Both the position numbers and the translations under genes were made by a program. The notes beneath the pieces were generated by a model that worked only from the letters and a program-made list of their open reading frames with translations, was not told the DNA's origin and made no database searches. From Candidatus Freyarchaeota archaeon (lineage in GTDB: Archaea; Asgardarchaeota; Jordiarchaeia; Jordiarchaeales; Jordiarchaeaceae), in NCBI GenBank assembly GCA_030587365.1, contig JAUQZE010000023.1:62001-126000 (forward strand): a stretch of DNA of 64,000 nucleotides, read 5' to 3'. Positions within the stretch are counted from its first letter, which is position 1, and every line of letters begins with the position of its first letter. Below are positions 50,217 to 59,780 of this stretch, in pieces.

Positions 50217-50564
50217 CCCATTCTTCCCCTTTTTTTATTTTAAGATTCTGATTCTATACTATTGCGTCTTCTCTGATTTTCTAATAAAAAGAGAGATTAA
50301 AAAAATAAAAAAATGGAAAGATGAGATTGTTACTATTCTTTTGATAGAACGCTGAGTCCAAACCTATCTCATCCTTAAGGTTACTATTAATTTTTATAAC
50401 GCTGTATCTAGGGTTTTGCATGGGTGAATTTTTTATAGGTAATAACGGATCATAGGTTATCTGAGCTGGACTTGAAGAAATAGTTAATATATTATTATGT
50501 GTATTTAATAGTCATAAAGCGTTGTGTTTGGCGTATTTATTATTTTGTTAGGTGGAATAATTCT
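50217..50564. other. Intergenic region with promoter elements
   Basis: 348 bases. T-rich stretch after 50220 can end the membrane-protein transcript. AGTTAATATATTATTATG (50482-50499) is a TATA-like element for the next gene, whose preferred ATG is at 50565 after TAGGTGGA. Nothing else is recognised. Confidence 0.4.
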
Positions 50565-51449
50565 ATGGAGAAAGCGTATCGAGCGTCTTGGAATTTGCTA
50601 AGAGAGAAGATGAAGAAGGAAAGAAAAGAAGAACTAGCACTGGTGGACGAGACTAAAGAATCGGACATAATAGTCGTGAGAGGTCAGTATGATCATATTG
50701 AAAATGTTTTCGAGGCGTTAGGCGTTCCTCATACGGTTATTGGTCCCGAGCAGGTTGGTGACATTCCTCTTAGCTCTAAGCAGTTGTTGCTGATTGATTG
50801 TCCAGGGTATCTGGATAATAAGGGGATTGAGAAGGTTCAAGGCTTTGTCAGGGACGGCGGCTTCCTTTTTACCACGGATTGGTCTCTCCTAAACGTGCTG
50901 CAAAAGGCTTTCCCCGGATTTGTGGAATACAACAATAAACCCACCGGGGACGATGTTGTGAAAATCGAAGTGTTGGATTCTGAAAATCCTCTGGTTAAGG
51001 GTGTCGTGGAAGACAAGGATACTCCTGTTTGGTGGCTCGAGGGAAGTTCTTACCCCATCCGCATTTTGGACAAGGAAAAGGTGAGGGTCTTAATCAAGAG
51101 CGATGAGTTGAAAAAGAAGTACGGCGAATCACCAATAGCCATTACTTTCACAGTGGGCGGCGGCAGGGTGATTCACATGATTAGTCACTACTATCTGCAG
51201 AGAAGCGAAACTAGAACAGAAAGACAGAAGATGAGTGCAGAGGCTTACGCCGCGGAGAAAGGAGTTGCAGCAGCTCCTGCGATGAAAAGCGAAATGAAGG
51301 GTCTTTCCTTGGGTGAGGTGGAGAGTGCTTACTCCTCAGCTCAGTTCTTCACAAACATTCTGGTTGAGCAGAAAAAACAAGTTAAAAAAATGGAGTCTGA
51401 ACAGTCTGAACAAGGGAAAAAGGATAGCAAAAAGAAAAAAGGGAAATGA
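50565..51449 (+). CDS. GATase1-like / DUF4159-type hypothetical protein
   Basis: About 294 residues from ATG 50565 (AGGTGGA upstream); the frame is open to 50499. The body looks like a class I glutamine-amidotransferase-like fold: 'DIIVVRGQYDHIENVFEALG', 'QLLLIDCPGYLDNKGIEKVQ' (Cys after the strand), 'FVRDGGFLFTTDWSLLNVLQ', 'AITFTVGGGRVIHMISHYYL' with a His. Cys-His geometry recalls ThuA/GATase1 domains, but no clear Glu triad member can be named. The last 60 residues are Lys/Glu-rich and disordered. Function unknown. Confidence 0.6.
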   Translation: MEKAYRASWNLLREKMKKERKEELALVDETKESDIIVVRGQYDHIENVFEALGVPHTVIGPEQVGDIPLSSKQLLLIDCPGYLDNKGIEKVQGFVRDGGFLFTTDWSLLNVLQKAFPGFVEYNNKPTGDDVVKIEVLDSENPLVKGVVEDKDTPVWWLEGSSYPIRILDKEKVRVLIKSDELKKKYGESPIAITFTVGGGRVIHMISHYYLQRSETRTERQKMSAEAYAAEKGVAAAPAMKSEMKGLSLGEVESAYSSAQFFTNILVEQKKQVKKMESEQSEQGKKDSKKKKGK

Positions 51450-51616
51450 TTTCCAAAATAGATAAACCTTCTAAAATTTCTTTTTTCGATAAATCTTTAC
51501 TTTTTCCACCCTAAAACGGTATAATGTTATGAAAAGCCGATTATTTTTTTATTTTATAAATCTGTTTTTACCCGAAAAGTAAAGTTTTTATAAACAGTTA
51601 TGTAAAGCAGTATAGC

Positions 51617-54166
51617 ATGGAGGGTGTTAAAGAGTATCTGAAAAAGGAAACGGTTTTGAGGGAGAAGTATTTTCTGGGCTGTCTTCTGGGAATCCTACTG
51701 GCCTTGATTAGTTTATCCCTGAGTGAGTGGCAATTCTTGTCTTACACCCTTCTTCCTGGACCTCCGGTGTTTATTTCTGTTACTGGGCAAATTGTCTGGA
51801 CTTCGACGGGATTTCTAATTTTTACGGCTGGAGAGATTTGCTTCTTTTCATCGCTGATGCTTCTGATTGAAAAAAAGAAGATGGTAGAGTCATGGACAGC
51901 TTACATGGGTAAAACCGCGTTTTTTCTAGTGGCGTGTATGACTCTGGTGCAGAGGAGTAGTGGTTACACCGCCTTTAGCTCAGCTCTGGTGGACGGTTCG
52001 TTATATTTGGATAACAGGTATACGGGTCTGGTTCAGAGTGTCGTTTTGACCTCCATTATTATTAGTTTGTCTCTGGTGTTGACCTCTGATTTTCTGCTGA
52101 GAGGTAGGATGGTTGAGAAGCCGAGTGAAAAGTTTTATCGCACATCAGGGATAGTGACCGTACTTTTTGGATTGACTATGATTTTTCTAATATTTTTCAG
52201 GATTCCGAGTTATTCTTTCAACGCCCTTCCTGGACTTGGTTATTTTTATACTCAGCACATTTTGCTATCTACGGTCGATTCCTTTGAGTTGATTGGTGTT
52301 TTCTTTTTGGTGCTAGGATGTGTAGTCATCGGCTTTCAAAGAATCCCGCCCCTTGTCAAAGGGTATCAACTGGTTAGCGGGTCTATTCTTACTCTGCTAG
52401 CTTTTCCACTAGCCTTCTTTCCTGTTCAGATCTGGATAGAGAGAAATATTTTCTATTCATCACTTCTCGCACCCCTAGACCTCGACATTCTCCACGGCAT
52501 CTTTCCCTTGAATTTTAACCTTTTCACCTATCTCTCCCTAATACTTTTTACGGTGGGAGTATGTGTTTACGTCCAAAAATCGAAGATTAAAACTCTGATT
52601 TTGATCGCATTTCTAATCTACATATTCGAATATCCGGGATTCCACGGATCTGTGCTTTCGCATTATTACATTCCAGCCCTAACTCCGACAGTCCCCCTAC
52701 CAATGTACGTTGGCTTAGCAATAGTCGCCACTGTGATATCAATCCCACTAGTTACACAGAAGGACTGGAACGTTAAAGACTTTATACGCAGAATGTTCAA
52801 ACCCTCCTCTAGAACTACAATAGTGTTACTCATAATATTAGCGATTCTCATACCCATTATATTACTAAATAGTAGTAGAGTAACTTCAGTGCCGTTAACA
52901 CAGTCCCTGTTAGCATCACAAAGCCTGAGCGCAAGAGACAAAATCGACCCCTATTTACTCAACCTTAGCATCTCCTCCACGCAAAATGTTTCGGTTATAT
53001 TGAGATTTAGTGGGCCTATCTCACAGGATGACATAGATAGACTGAATAACACTCCCTATTACAATTTCACTTTTGAAGAATATGATGGGAATTATGCGAT
53101 TTATTCGGTGAAGGCTTACTATGCTATCTATGGTAATATTAGTGCGGATAATAGTACAGATCTTGAGCAAAAATTGATTCTACTGGTTACTGATTTTCCC
53201 CTGAGCTATATATTGTTTAACAGGAATCCGTCAACACCTCCCGACATTGACTCCCACCATGCGGTATATTACTTTGTTGGAGCGGATATACTTCAAGCAT
53301 TTAATATTACTGGGAAGGGAACTACCATAGCAGTGGTTGATTCAGGGGTGAATGACTACGCGGCGGATTTGAGAGAGAAGAGAAACGGCAGAGTGATTTA
53401 TCAGGTAAACTTTCTCACGGGACAGGAGGGAGATCCAAGAATTGTGGGTGAATTGACCCCCCAGGGTACTTTAATACACGGAACTCTAGTTGCCATAGAT
53501 GTTGCAGGTGTGAGGGGGATAGCCCCCGATGCTAATATAATAGACCTTAAGATTAAAACGGGAAGCGGGGAGTCTTTCTATATGGTCTGTGTCTATATGG
53601 CGGAGGCTCTCGACTGGTGCGTGAGAAACAAAGACCGCTTTAACATCTCTGTGGTTGAACTCGCTTTAGGCAGTAGGGACCAGGTTTACGGATTCTTAAC
53701 GGATGCGGTGGATCGCGCTTTTCTAAATGGCATAGTAGTGATTGTTGCAGCTGGCGGTTATTTGGATTTCACTAAGAACCATATCGGAGGATTGTTAACA
53801 CCCGGAATAGCGGACTGGGGTATAACCGTTGCAGCTACTATGGATATTTTGGACGAGTCTTGGTCTCCAGTAAGTCCACTCGGCCCCTCGCCCCACTGGT
53901 GGCTTCCCAAACCAGAGTTAACTGGTCCCGGGATGTTTACCAGTAGCTCTGTTCCGATGGTCGCCGGAATTTCACTTCTCTTAATACAAAAATGCACTGA
54001 GCTAGGGTTGCCTCCTATTCTCTGTGCCGTGGTACTTCGTTGGGCGTTGATATCTGGAGCGCAGGAACATGATCTCGGTCTTCCGGGTTGGGATATTCAA
54101 TACGGATTCGGTAGAGCTGACGCCCTGACTTCATTCTTATACTTGGTTTACTACCTTCAAATTTGA
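51617..54166 (+). CDS. Polytopic membrane subtilisin-family (S8) protease
   Basis: 849 residues. The first ~420 hold about ten membrane helices, beginning with 'CLLGILLALISLSLSEW' and ending with 'TTIVLLIILAILIPIILL'. An external linker (~430-555) follows, then a subtilisin domain with Asp575 ('IAVVDSGVND'), His621 ('TLIHGTLVAIDVAGV') and Ser776 ('FTSSSVPMVAG'). The oxyanion-hole Asn of the usual AAGN loop is Gly here ('IVVIVAAGGYLD'), which should lower activity. The protease part would face outside. It is not obviously an operon member. A TATA-like tract lies at ~51540-51590. Confidence 0.85.
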   Translation: MEGVKEYLKKETVLREKYFLGCLLGILLALISLSLSEWQFLSYTLLPGPPVFISVTGQIVWTSTGFLIFTAGEICFFSSLMLLIEKKKMVESWTAYMGKTAFFLVACMTLVQRSSGYTAFSSALVDGSLYLDNRYTGLVQSVVLTSIIISLSLVLTSDFLLRGRMVEKPSEKFYRTSGIVTVLFGLTMIFLIFFRIPSYSFNALPGLGYFYTQHILLSTVDSFELIGVFFLVLGCVVIGFQRIPPLVKGYQLVSGSILTLLAFPLAFFPVQIWIERNIFYSSLLAPLDLDILHGIFPLNFNLFTYLSLILFTVGVCVYVQKSKIKTLILIAFLIYIFEYPGFHGSVLSHYYIPALTPTVPLPMYVGLAIVATVISIPLVTQKDWNVKDFIRRMFKPSSRTTIVLLIILAILIPIILLNSSRVTSVPLTQSLLASQSLSARDKIDPYLLNLSISSTQNVSVILRFSGPISQDDIDRLNNTPYYNFTFEEYDGNYAIYSVKAYYAIYGNISADNSTDLEQKLILLVTDFPLSYILFNRNPSTPPDIDSHHAVYYFVGADILQAFNITGKGTTIAVVDSGVNDYAADLREKRNGRVIYQVNFLTGQEGDPRIVGELTPQGTLIHGTLVAIDVAGVRGIAPDANIIDLKIKTGSGESFYMVCVYMAEALDWCVRNKDRFNISVVELALGSRDQVYGFLTDAVDRAFLNGIVVIVAAGGYLDFTKNHIGGLLTPGIADWGITVAATMDILDESWSPVSPLGPSPHWWLPKPELTGPGMFTSSSVPMVAGISLLLIQKCTELGLPPILCAVVLRWALISGAQEHDLGLPGWDIQYGFGRADALTSFLYLVYYLQI

Positions 54167-54181
54167 TTACCGTTTTCCTCT

Positions 54182-55414
54182 TTATTCCTCATTTTTCCAC
54201 TCTATTTCTTCAGCCCAGAATCTTTCCTGGGGGTCTACCCGGGCTGCTTCGGCCATTGCTATCTCGAAGATTTTTTGAGCTCTTTCGACGTTCCTGTGTG
54301 CTGGTTTTTCGCCTATTGCCATTTGAACCAGTTCTAGTACGTGGAAGATGGGGGTTTTCCCTTGGCTTAGGATTTTCGCTATTGAGAGAACCCATTGGCA
54401 CCCGCCGCAGTACAATGCTAGAGCACTGGCGCCGGTGTCCTCAGCCTCCCTATATCTTCTCGCAGCCGCGTTAAGTATGTCCTCCACACGGTGGCTTCCA
54501 GCAAAGGCAGCCATCCCACAGCAGAGAGCTTTGTCTCGGTTATGCTCCATTTCCACAACCTTGACTCCTAGGATTTGGAGAATTTGCCTCGACAGGTCAA
54601 AATATTTATTTCCGAAAGGCTTAGCTTCGCAATTATCATGTAGGGTTACTGTCCTATTCAACTTGGATTTCAGTTTCAGCTTTCCCTGGTCGATTCTTTC
54701 CCACAGCCAGTCCAGCATGGGGATGATTTCGAAATCGAATTTTGCCCCAAATCTGGGATAAACGTTCTTGTACATGTTGCAGCCGGCTAAGCAGGGGGTA
54801 ATCATCCTCTTCACTCCCAGATTTCGGAACTGCTTTTCTAGCTTTTTCGCGATCTGCTCGGAGGTTTCCAGCACACCTATCCGGTACCACGGCTCCCCGC
54901 AGCACAGTTCCTGCGACCCCATGAAAGTCACATTTTCAAAGAGTTTGGAAAAACTGAGATAGGAAAGAAAAATCATATTGCAGCCGGGATAGAATACCTC
55001 TTTGTTCTTCTCAAGGTTGGCCCAGGATTCCACAGTTTTCTTTTCATCCTCGGGAAGGTGCTCCAGCAGCGCTGAGCCGAAGTTTGGAAACTGGTAGGGC
55101 AGGAAAAACTTCGCCGCCCTTGGTAACCCCTTCTCCTGGTATCGCTTATACCATCTGTACAGTATTAGTTCGTAGGGGCGACTGTAGTGGGGGCAGAAGT
55201 TGTTGCAGGACATGCAACTGGTGCATTTTGTTAAAACCTCGGTTTCCTCTCCGTTAACCAATTTTTTGAACTCTGTTCTCGCTTGGTCTATGGGCATCTC
55301 CATTATGGGGCACTGGTTTAAACACAGACCGCACAGATCGCATGACTCCCTATCAAAAAAATTGTACGAAGTCAACAAAACACCTCTCAAGTTATAATGC
55401 ATTCTCCGTTTCAC
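54182..55414 (-). CDS. HdrD/GlpC-like Fe-S oxidoreductase with two CCG domains
   Basis: 410 residues. Two 4Fe-4S motifs open the protein: 'CDLCGLCLNQCP' (25-35) and 'CTSCMSCNNFCP' (64-74). Two cysteine-rich CCG domains follow: 'FYPGCNMIF...ELCCGEPWY' and 'TLHDNCEAK...ALCCGMAAFAG', the signature of heterodisulfide reductase subunit B/D, GlpC and LutA-type proteins. Such proteins pass electrons from a dehydrogenase or ferredoxin to a disulfide or quinone. No flavin partner is adjacent, so the role is open. GTG 55414 or ATG 55402. It ends 15 bases from the subtilisin gene, convergently. Confidence 0.85.
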   Translation of the reverse strand: MKRRMHYNLRGVLLTSYNFFDRESCDLCGLCLNQCPIMEMPIDQARTEFKKLVNGEETEVLTKCTSCMSCNNFCPHYSRPYELILYRWYKRYQEKGLPRAAKFFLPYQFPNFGSALLEHLPEDEKKTVESWANLEKNKEVFYPGCNMIFLSYLSFSKLFENVTFMGSQELCCGEPWYRIGVLETSEQIAKKLEKQFRNLGVKRMITPCLAGCNMYKNVYPRFGAKFDFEIIPMLDWLWERIDQGKLKLKSKLNRTVTLHDNCEAKPFGNKYFDLSRQILQILGVKVVEMEHNRDKALCCGMAAFAGSHRVEDILNAAARRYREAEDTGASALALYCGGCQWVLSIAKILSQGKTPIFHVLELVQMAIGEKPAHRNVERAQKIFEIAMAEAARVDPQERFWAEEIEWKNEE

Positions 55415-55582
55415 GGATATAAAAGTCTGATTCCAAGCTTTTTCGACAATTAAGGTGAACTGAGGTCTTTGAAATCCATTGAAACATTGGGAAGGGTTGG
55501 TTTTTATTGTGTGTGGAGAGAAATCTTAATTTGGGTTGAAGAGGGAAAAATATGGCGAGTATGAATTGTGTGGGGTGATATT

Positions 55583-56485
55583 ATGTTGGAATCCGATTCC
55601 CAAATAAATGAAAACTGTTACCAGATTGATATACAGCAATGGGGTGTACCGCGAGTAGGAACAGTGTACGTAGTCAAAGGCGAGAAGATATTTCTCGTCG
55701 ACTCGGGCACCAGCCAAACCACGGAGAAGGTTTTAAAGACTCTTGAAGAATTCAAAATCAATCCCAAAACAATAAACACTATGATTATAACACACGAACA
55801 CTACGACCACGGAGCCGGAGCAGCTGTACTCCTAAAGAAGATGCCCACAACAATGGTTTTAGCTTCAGAGAAAACAGCGGAGATATTGAGAGACCCCAGC
55901 ATGTTCGAAGAGACTTCAAAAAAGTATTACGGTGAGGCAGCGGGACTCGTTAGCCCGTATCCCCCGGTGAAAAATGTGGAGGTAATTGAAGAGGGAGACA
56001 GCATAGATCTGGGGGGAGAGATTACCCTAGAAGTGGTGGCGCTTCCGGGACACACGCCGGGAAGCATAGGGTTATTTGAGTCGAAGACAAAGACCTTTTT
56101 TGCCGGCGATGCGGTGTGCAATTATAATCAGCAGTACGAATTTTACATGCCTCCATCCTTTCCCGAACTTTTCGACTATGAGACGTACCTCAAATCGCTG
56201 GACAAAATACTCAGCTACGACTTAAAGTATCTTTGCATGGGACACTTCGGCACCCAAAAGCAGCCCAAAGCAAAACAGGTTGTGAAAAAAGCGGCGGAAA
56301 CAGCCAAAGACTGGAAGAAAATAATATCCGATGTTTACAGAAAAACCAAGAGCGAAGAACAAGTATACAACAAGTTACTGGAAAAATATGGGGATAACGA
56401 GTATGTTAAAAACTTTCCAGAACTAATTCGAAAAAGCGTACTAGGCCAACTCATAAAAGGATACATAATTTCCCTAAAACTCTAA
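55583..56485 (+). CDS. Metallo-beta-lactamase-fold hydrolase
   Basis: 300 residues from ATG 55583 (GGGGTGAT upstream); the frame opens at 55568. It carries the metal motif HEHYDH (71-76), 'VVALPGHTPGSIGLFESKTK' (third His), 'TFFAGDAVCNY' (bridging Asp) and 'YLCMGHFGTQ' (last His), so it is a complete two-metal hydrolase. A helical C-terminus of ~60 residues follows, as in glyoxalase II-like or lactonase-like members. Substrate unknown. After the TAA the same frame remains open for 51 codons (to 56641). Confidence 0.85.
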   Translation: MLESDSQINENCYQIDIQQWGVPRVGTVYVVKGEKIFLVDSGTSQTTEKVLKTLEEFKINPKTINTMIITHEHYDHGAGAAVLLKKMPTTMVLASEKTAEILRDPSMFEETSKKYYGEAAGLVSPYPPVKNVEVIEEGDSIDLGGEITLEVVALPGHTPGSIGLFESKTKTFFAGDAVCNYNQQYEFYMPPSFPELFDYETYLKSLDKILSYDLKYLCMGHFGTQKQPKAKQVVKKAAETAKDWKKIISDVYRKTKSEEQVYNKLLEKYGDNEYVKNFPELIRKSVLGQLIKGYIISLKL

Positions 56486-56641
56486 GACCACTCGGCTAAA
56501 AGACCCTTCGAGAGAAACCTTTCCCAATTAAATTTTTCTACAATTTTTAACGAAGCCTTTGAGACTGCTATAGAACACATATTCAACAATATCAAAAGGG
56601 TTGCAGAAGAAAGCTCTAATTTAGAGATAGGTTACAATTAA
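56486..56641 (+). other. In-frame open extension after the MBL-hydrolase stop
   Basis: Directly after TAA 56483-56485 the same frame runs 51 codons to TAA 56639-56641 and looks like protein ('FSTIFNEAFETAIEHIFNNI' then KRVAEESSNLEIGYN). No start codon with ribosome binding site is visible. It could be a lost C-terminus or a fragment of another gene. Confidence 0.35.
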
Positions 56642-56781
56642 TGATGACACAATATTTAAATTCGAAAACACTTCAATGTGGGTAACTAAATTTTGAGCAA
56701 AAAGAAAAAATATAATATATGAAGAAAAAGTATAGTGATGATTAACTCAGCGAACTCAATTTTTGAGAGGCGAAATAAAAA

Positions 56782-58197
56782 ATGGTTGGAATTAAGGCGT
56801 GTGGAGCCTACATTCCCCTCTATAGTTTAGGTCGAGACCTGGTTGCCAAAGCCTGGGATTTCCCCTCAGTACCCGGATCCAAAGCCCTCGCAAATAATGA
56901 TGAAGATAGCATAACTATGGCGGTTGAAGCCAGCTGGGACTGCTTACACAAAATAGAGCCCAAAACGGTTGACGGACTCTACTTCGCCACCACCACCGCA
57001 CCCTATGCTGAGAAACAGGGCTCAGCCCTCATAGCAGCAGCACTGGACATGAGAAAAGACATCCAAACCATAGATTTCACAGACTCCCTAAGGGCGGGAA
57101 CCACCGCCATAATAGCTGCCTACAACGCTATCCAGAGCGGAGCGGCAAAAAGCATACTCGTTGTAGCCTCCGACTGCCGAATAGCTGAACCAGAAAGCAT
57201 GTTTGAGTTCCAGACTGGAGACGGAGCCGCAGCCATACTATTAGCAAAAGACGATGTAGGAGCCACCATAGATGGATTCACCTCGGTCGCGGATGAGTTC
57301 ACCGGACCCTGGAGGAGAGAAAAAGACACCTACATAAGAGAATTTGAGGTCAAACACGACGCAATATACGGTTATGCGAACCAAGTCGGTACAGTTCTAA
57401 TGGGACTAGCGCAAAAGTACAAATTAGATCCTAAGGGCATAGCTAAGCTCGTCATGTACTCCCCGGACCCCCGAGCACCCGGAGAAATAGCCAAAAGAAT
57501 GGGAGTCGACGCAGGGAAACTTCAAGACTCAATGTTCTTCGCGATAGGAAACACTGGAACCCCACTAGCCCTCATGATGCTCGTAGCAGCCCTAGAACAA
57601 GCTCAACCCAATCAAAAAATGGTTGTGGTCGGTGTAGGAGACGGAGCCGACGCCCTACTACTAACCACCACAGACAAGGTTGCACAAACAAAGGGCAAAA
57701 GAGGATTAACCGGACACATATTCTCAATGAAACCCCTAAAAAACTACAACGAATACATAAGAAACAAACAACTCTTGGAAAGGGAGAGATTCTCCAGAAG
57801 AACCAGCACCGTAATCTACTACCGAGACAAAAACAAAATCCTAAACCTCCACGGAATGAAATGCAAAAGCTGTGGAGCAATACAGTACCCCATCCAGAGA
57901 GTCTGCACCGAGTGCGGAGCGAAAGACAACTGGGAAGAAATAAGACTACCCAAAACCGGAAAAGTATTCACATTCACCCTAGACCACTTGGTGGGAGGAG
58001 AATACCTGGTAACACCAGTACCCCGAATAATAGTAAACCTCGACGGCGGAGGAAAAATCTTCCTTGAGATGACCGACTGCGACCCCAACGAAGTAAAAAT
58101 CGACATGCCCGTAGAACTAACCTTCAGATGGCTACACGAATCCGCATACTTCAAACACTACTACTGGAAATGCCGACCAATAAGAGGAGGAAAATAA
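56782..58197 (+). CDS. HMG-CoA-synthase-like thiolase-fold protein fused to a DUF35 zinc-ribbon/OB domain
   Basis: 471 residues. Residues 1-~320 follow archaeal HMG-CoA synthase ('GIKACGAYIPLYSLGRD', 'NNDEDSITMAVEASWDCL', 'MFEFQTGDGAAAILLAKDDV'). At the catalytic position, where HMG-CoA synthases have ACKAGT, this protein has DSLRAGT: Leu103 replaces the nucleophilic Cys. Residues ~355-470 are a DUF35 module with a zinc ribbon (CKSC...CTEC, ~361-379) and an OB fold ('GKVFTFTLDHLVGGEYLVTP'). In archaea, DUF35 bridges thiolase and HMG-CoA synthase as a separate protein, so the fusion is unusual. It is followed 35 bases later by a thiolase and probably forms a complex with it. Confidence 0.82.
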   Translation: MVGIKACGAYIPLYSLGRDLVAKAWDFPSVPGSKALANNDEDSITMAVEASWDCLHKIEPKTVDGLYFATTTAPYAEKQGSALIAAALDMRKDIQTIDFTDSLRAGTTAIIAAYNAIQSGAAKSILVVASDCRIAEPESMFEFQTGDGAAAILLAKDDVGATIDGFTSVADEFTGPWRREKDTYIREFEVKHDAIYGYANQVGTVLMGLAQKYKLDPKGIAKLVMYSPDPRAPGEIAKRMGVDAGKLQDSMFFAIGNTGTPLALMMLVAALEQAQPNQKMVVVGVGDGADALLLTTTDKVAQTKGKRGLTGHIFSMKPLKNYNEYIRNKQLLERERFSRRTSTVIYYRDKNKILNLHGMKCKSCGAIQYPIQRVCTECGAKDNWEEIRLPKTGKVFTFTLDHLVGGEYLVTPVPRIIVNLDGGGKIFLEMTDCDPNEVKIDMPVELTFRWLHESAYFKHYYWKCRPIRGGK

Positions 58198-58232
58198 ACA
58201 AAAAAATAATTATGGAAAAGGAGAAATGAAAA

Positions 58233-59402
58233 ATGCCAGGAACCATAAAAGATAAAGTAGCCATAATGGGAGTCGGCTACACCAAATTTGGAGAATTATG
58301 GGATAAAAGCCAAGAAGACCTCATGGTAGACGCAGCCTACGAAGCCTACAACGACGCCGGAGTAGAACCCAAAGACATCCAAGGAATATGGGTAGGAGTC
58401 TTCTACTACTTCACCGGACTATCCGGCTGCACAGCAGTAGAACCCCTAAAACTGTTCGGCAGACCCGCAAGCCGAGTCGAAAACTTCTGCGCCTCAGGAA
58501 TGGACGCCTTCCGAAACGCCTGCTTCGCAGTAGCCAGCGGAGTCTACGACATCGCACTCGCCTGCGGAGTAGAAAAACTCATGGACGCCGGATCAAGAGG
58601 ACTACCCGGACTAAAAGACTTCGGACACCCCGTATACGGAACCGCAAGCGCCCCCGCAATGTTTGCGCTCGCAGCCACAAGAGCATTCCACAAATATGAA
58701 TGGACCAAAGAAGACTTGGCCAGAGTTGCTGTTAAGAACCATTTCAACGGTGCGAAACACCCCAAGGCTCACTTCCGAAAAGAAGTAACAATGGAAGAGG
58801 TAATGAAAGCTCCGATGATAGCATCTCCCCTGGGCAGATACGACTGCTGTGCCATGAGTGACGGAGCCGCAGCGCTAATAATAACCCGTCCAGAAATAGC
58901 CAAAGAGTACAACCACTCGGATGACTACGTGCTGGTTAAGGGAAACGGTCTCGCGGTGGAAACCGTGATGCCCTTCTACAAACCCAGCTTCGACTACCTA
59001 GGCTTCCCCGCAACACAAAAAGCAGCACAAGAAGCCTACAAACAGGCGGGAGTAAAAGACCCCCGAAAAGAAATTAGTTTTGCAGAAGTACACGACTGCT
59101 TCACAATCACGGAACTTCTGAACTATGAAGACTTGGGATTCTGCAAGAAAGGAGAAGGCGCAGAACTAATCCGAGAAGGAGTCACCGCCATAGACGGAGA
59201 ACTACCAGTGAACCCCAGCGGAGGACTAAAATGCTTCGGACACCCAATCGGAGCATCGGGATGCCGTATGCTAGTTGAAGCCACAAAGCAGCTGCAGGGT
59301 AGGGCGGACGGAAGACAGGTAAAAGACCCCGTCTTGGGGCTTGGTCACAATCTAGGTGGTCCGGCTTCGGTTGCCTCAGTAACTGTTCTCGGAAGAAAAT
59401 AG
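58233..59402 (+). CDS. Thiolase (acetyl-CoA acetyltransferase / SCP-x type)
   Basis: 389 residues. Catalytic Cys86 lies in 'RVENFCASGMDAFRNA', the His in 'EVHDCFTITELLNYE' and the second Cys-His loop in 'GGLKCFGHPIGASGCRML', so all thiolase residues are intact. The family name SCP-x-type thiolase is used for archaeal acetoacetyl-CoA thiolases that work with DUF35 and HMG-CoA synthase. AAAGGAG precedes the ATG. With its Cys-less partner upstream, the pair may either start the mevalonate pathway or act on other acyl-CoAs. Codon choice in both genes (many CCC, GGA, ACC, ATA) differs somewhat from neighbours. Confidence 0.88.
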   Translation: MPGTIKDKVAIMGVGYTKFGELWDKSQEDLMVDAAYEAYNDAGVEPKDIQGIWVGVFYYFTGLSGCTAVEPLKLFGRPASRVENFCASGMDAFRNACFAVASGVYDIALACGVEKLMDAGSRGLPGLKDFGHPVYGTASAPAMFALAATRAFHKYEWTKEDLARVAVKNHFNGAKHPKAHFRKEVTMEEVMKAPMIASPLGRYDCCAMSDGAAALIITRPEIAKEYNHSDDYVLVKGNGLAVETVMPFYKPSFDYLGFPATQKAAQEAYKQAGVKDPRKEISFAEVHDCFTITELLNYEDLGFCKKGEGAELIREGVTAIDGELPVNPSGGLKCFGHPIGASGCRMLVEATKQLQGRADGRQVKDPVLGLGHNLGGPASVASVTVLGRK

Positions 59403-59575
59403 GCAATCCTAAAAATTACAAGGGTTTAGTAGCGCAACATAAAGAGCTAACCCAATTTTCCCTTCTTTTTTGTTTGATTTGTAATATTGTCTAGTGTAAT
59501 AATTTTTTATACTTCGGTGAAAGGTATCTTTAAGATTTAATGAGAAATAAATAATTTCTTTTTGAAGATTCCTTT

Positions 59576-59746
59576 CTAAAGCGGAATTACCCCCGATTTG
59601 GTCATGTCTACCAGCTCAACAATCCTATTGCTGTGTTTCCATATTTTTGAGCCGAGTATTCCTAAGGGTACATAATCAATACGTGAATGGGAAAAACTAG
59701 CACATCCTTTTTTTATAATGCGGACGAATTGTATATAGTGTATCTG
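59576..59746 (-). pseudogene. Zinc-dependent alcohol dehydrogenase C-terminal relic
   Basis: One minus-strand frame of ~57 codons ends at TAG 59576-59578 and reads IIKKGCASFSHSRIDYVPLG followed by ILGSKIWKHSNRIVELVDM and TKSGVIPL. This follows the medium-chain ADH pattern (…KGGxVxFxGYSRxDYVPLxxLxSKE…RxDLxELVxLxKSGKIxPL), with part of the 'GSxG' strand missing. No start or upstream catalytic domain remains, and the promoter of the LRR gene overlaps it. The remaining 59403-59575 holds only a possible T-rich terminator after the thiolase. Confidence 0.55.
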
Positions 59747-59780
59747 CTTTAATTTTGAAATTTTTCAGGAGAAGTAATAA

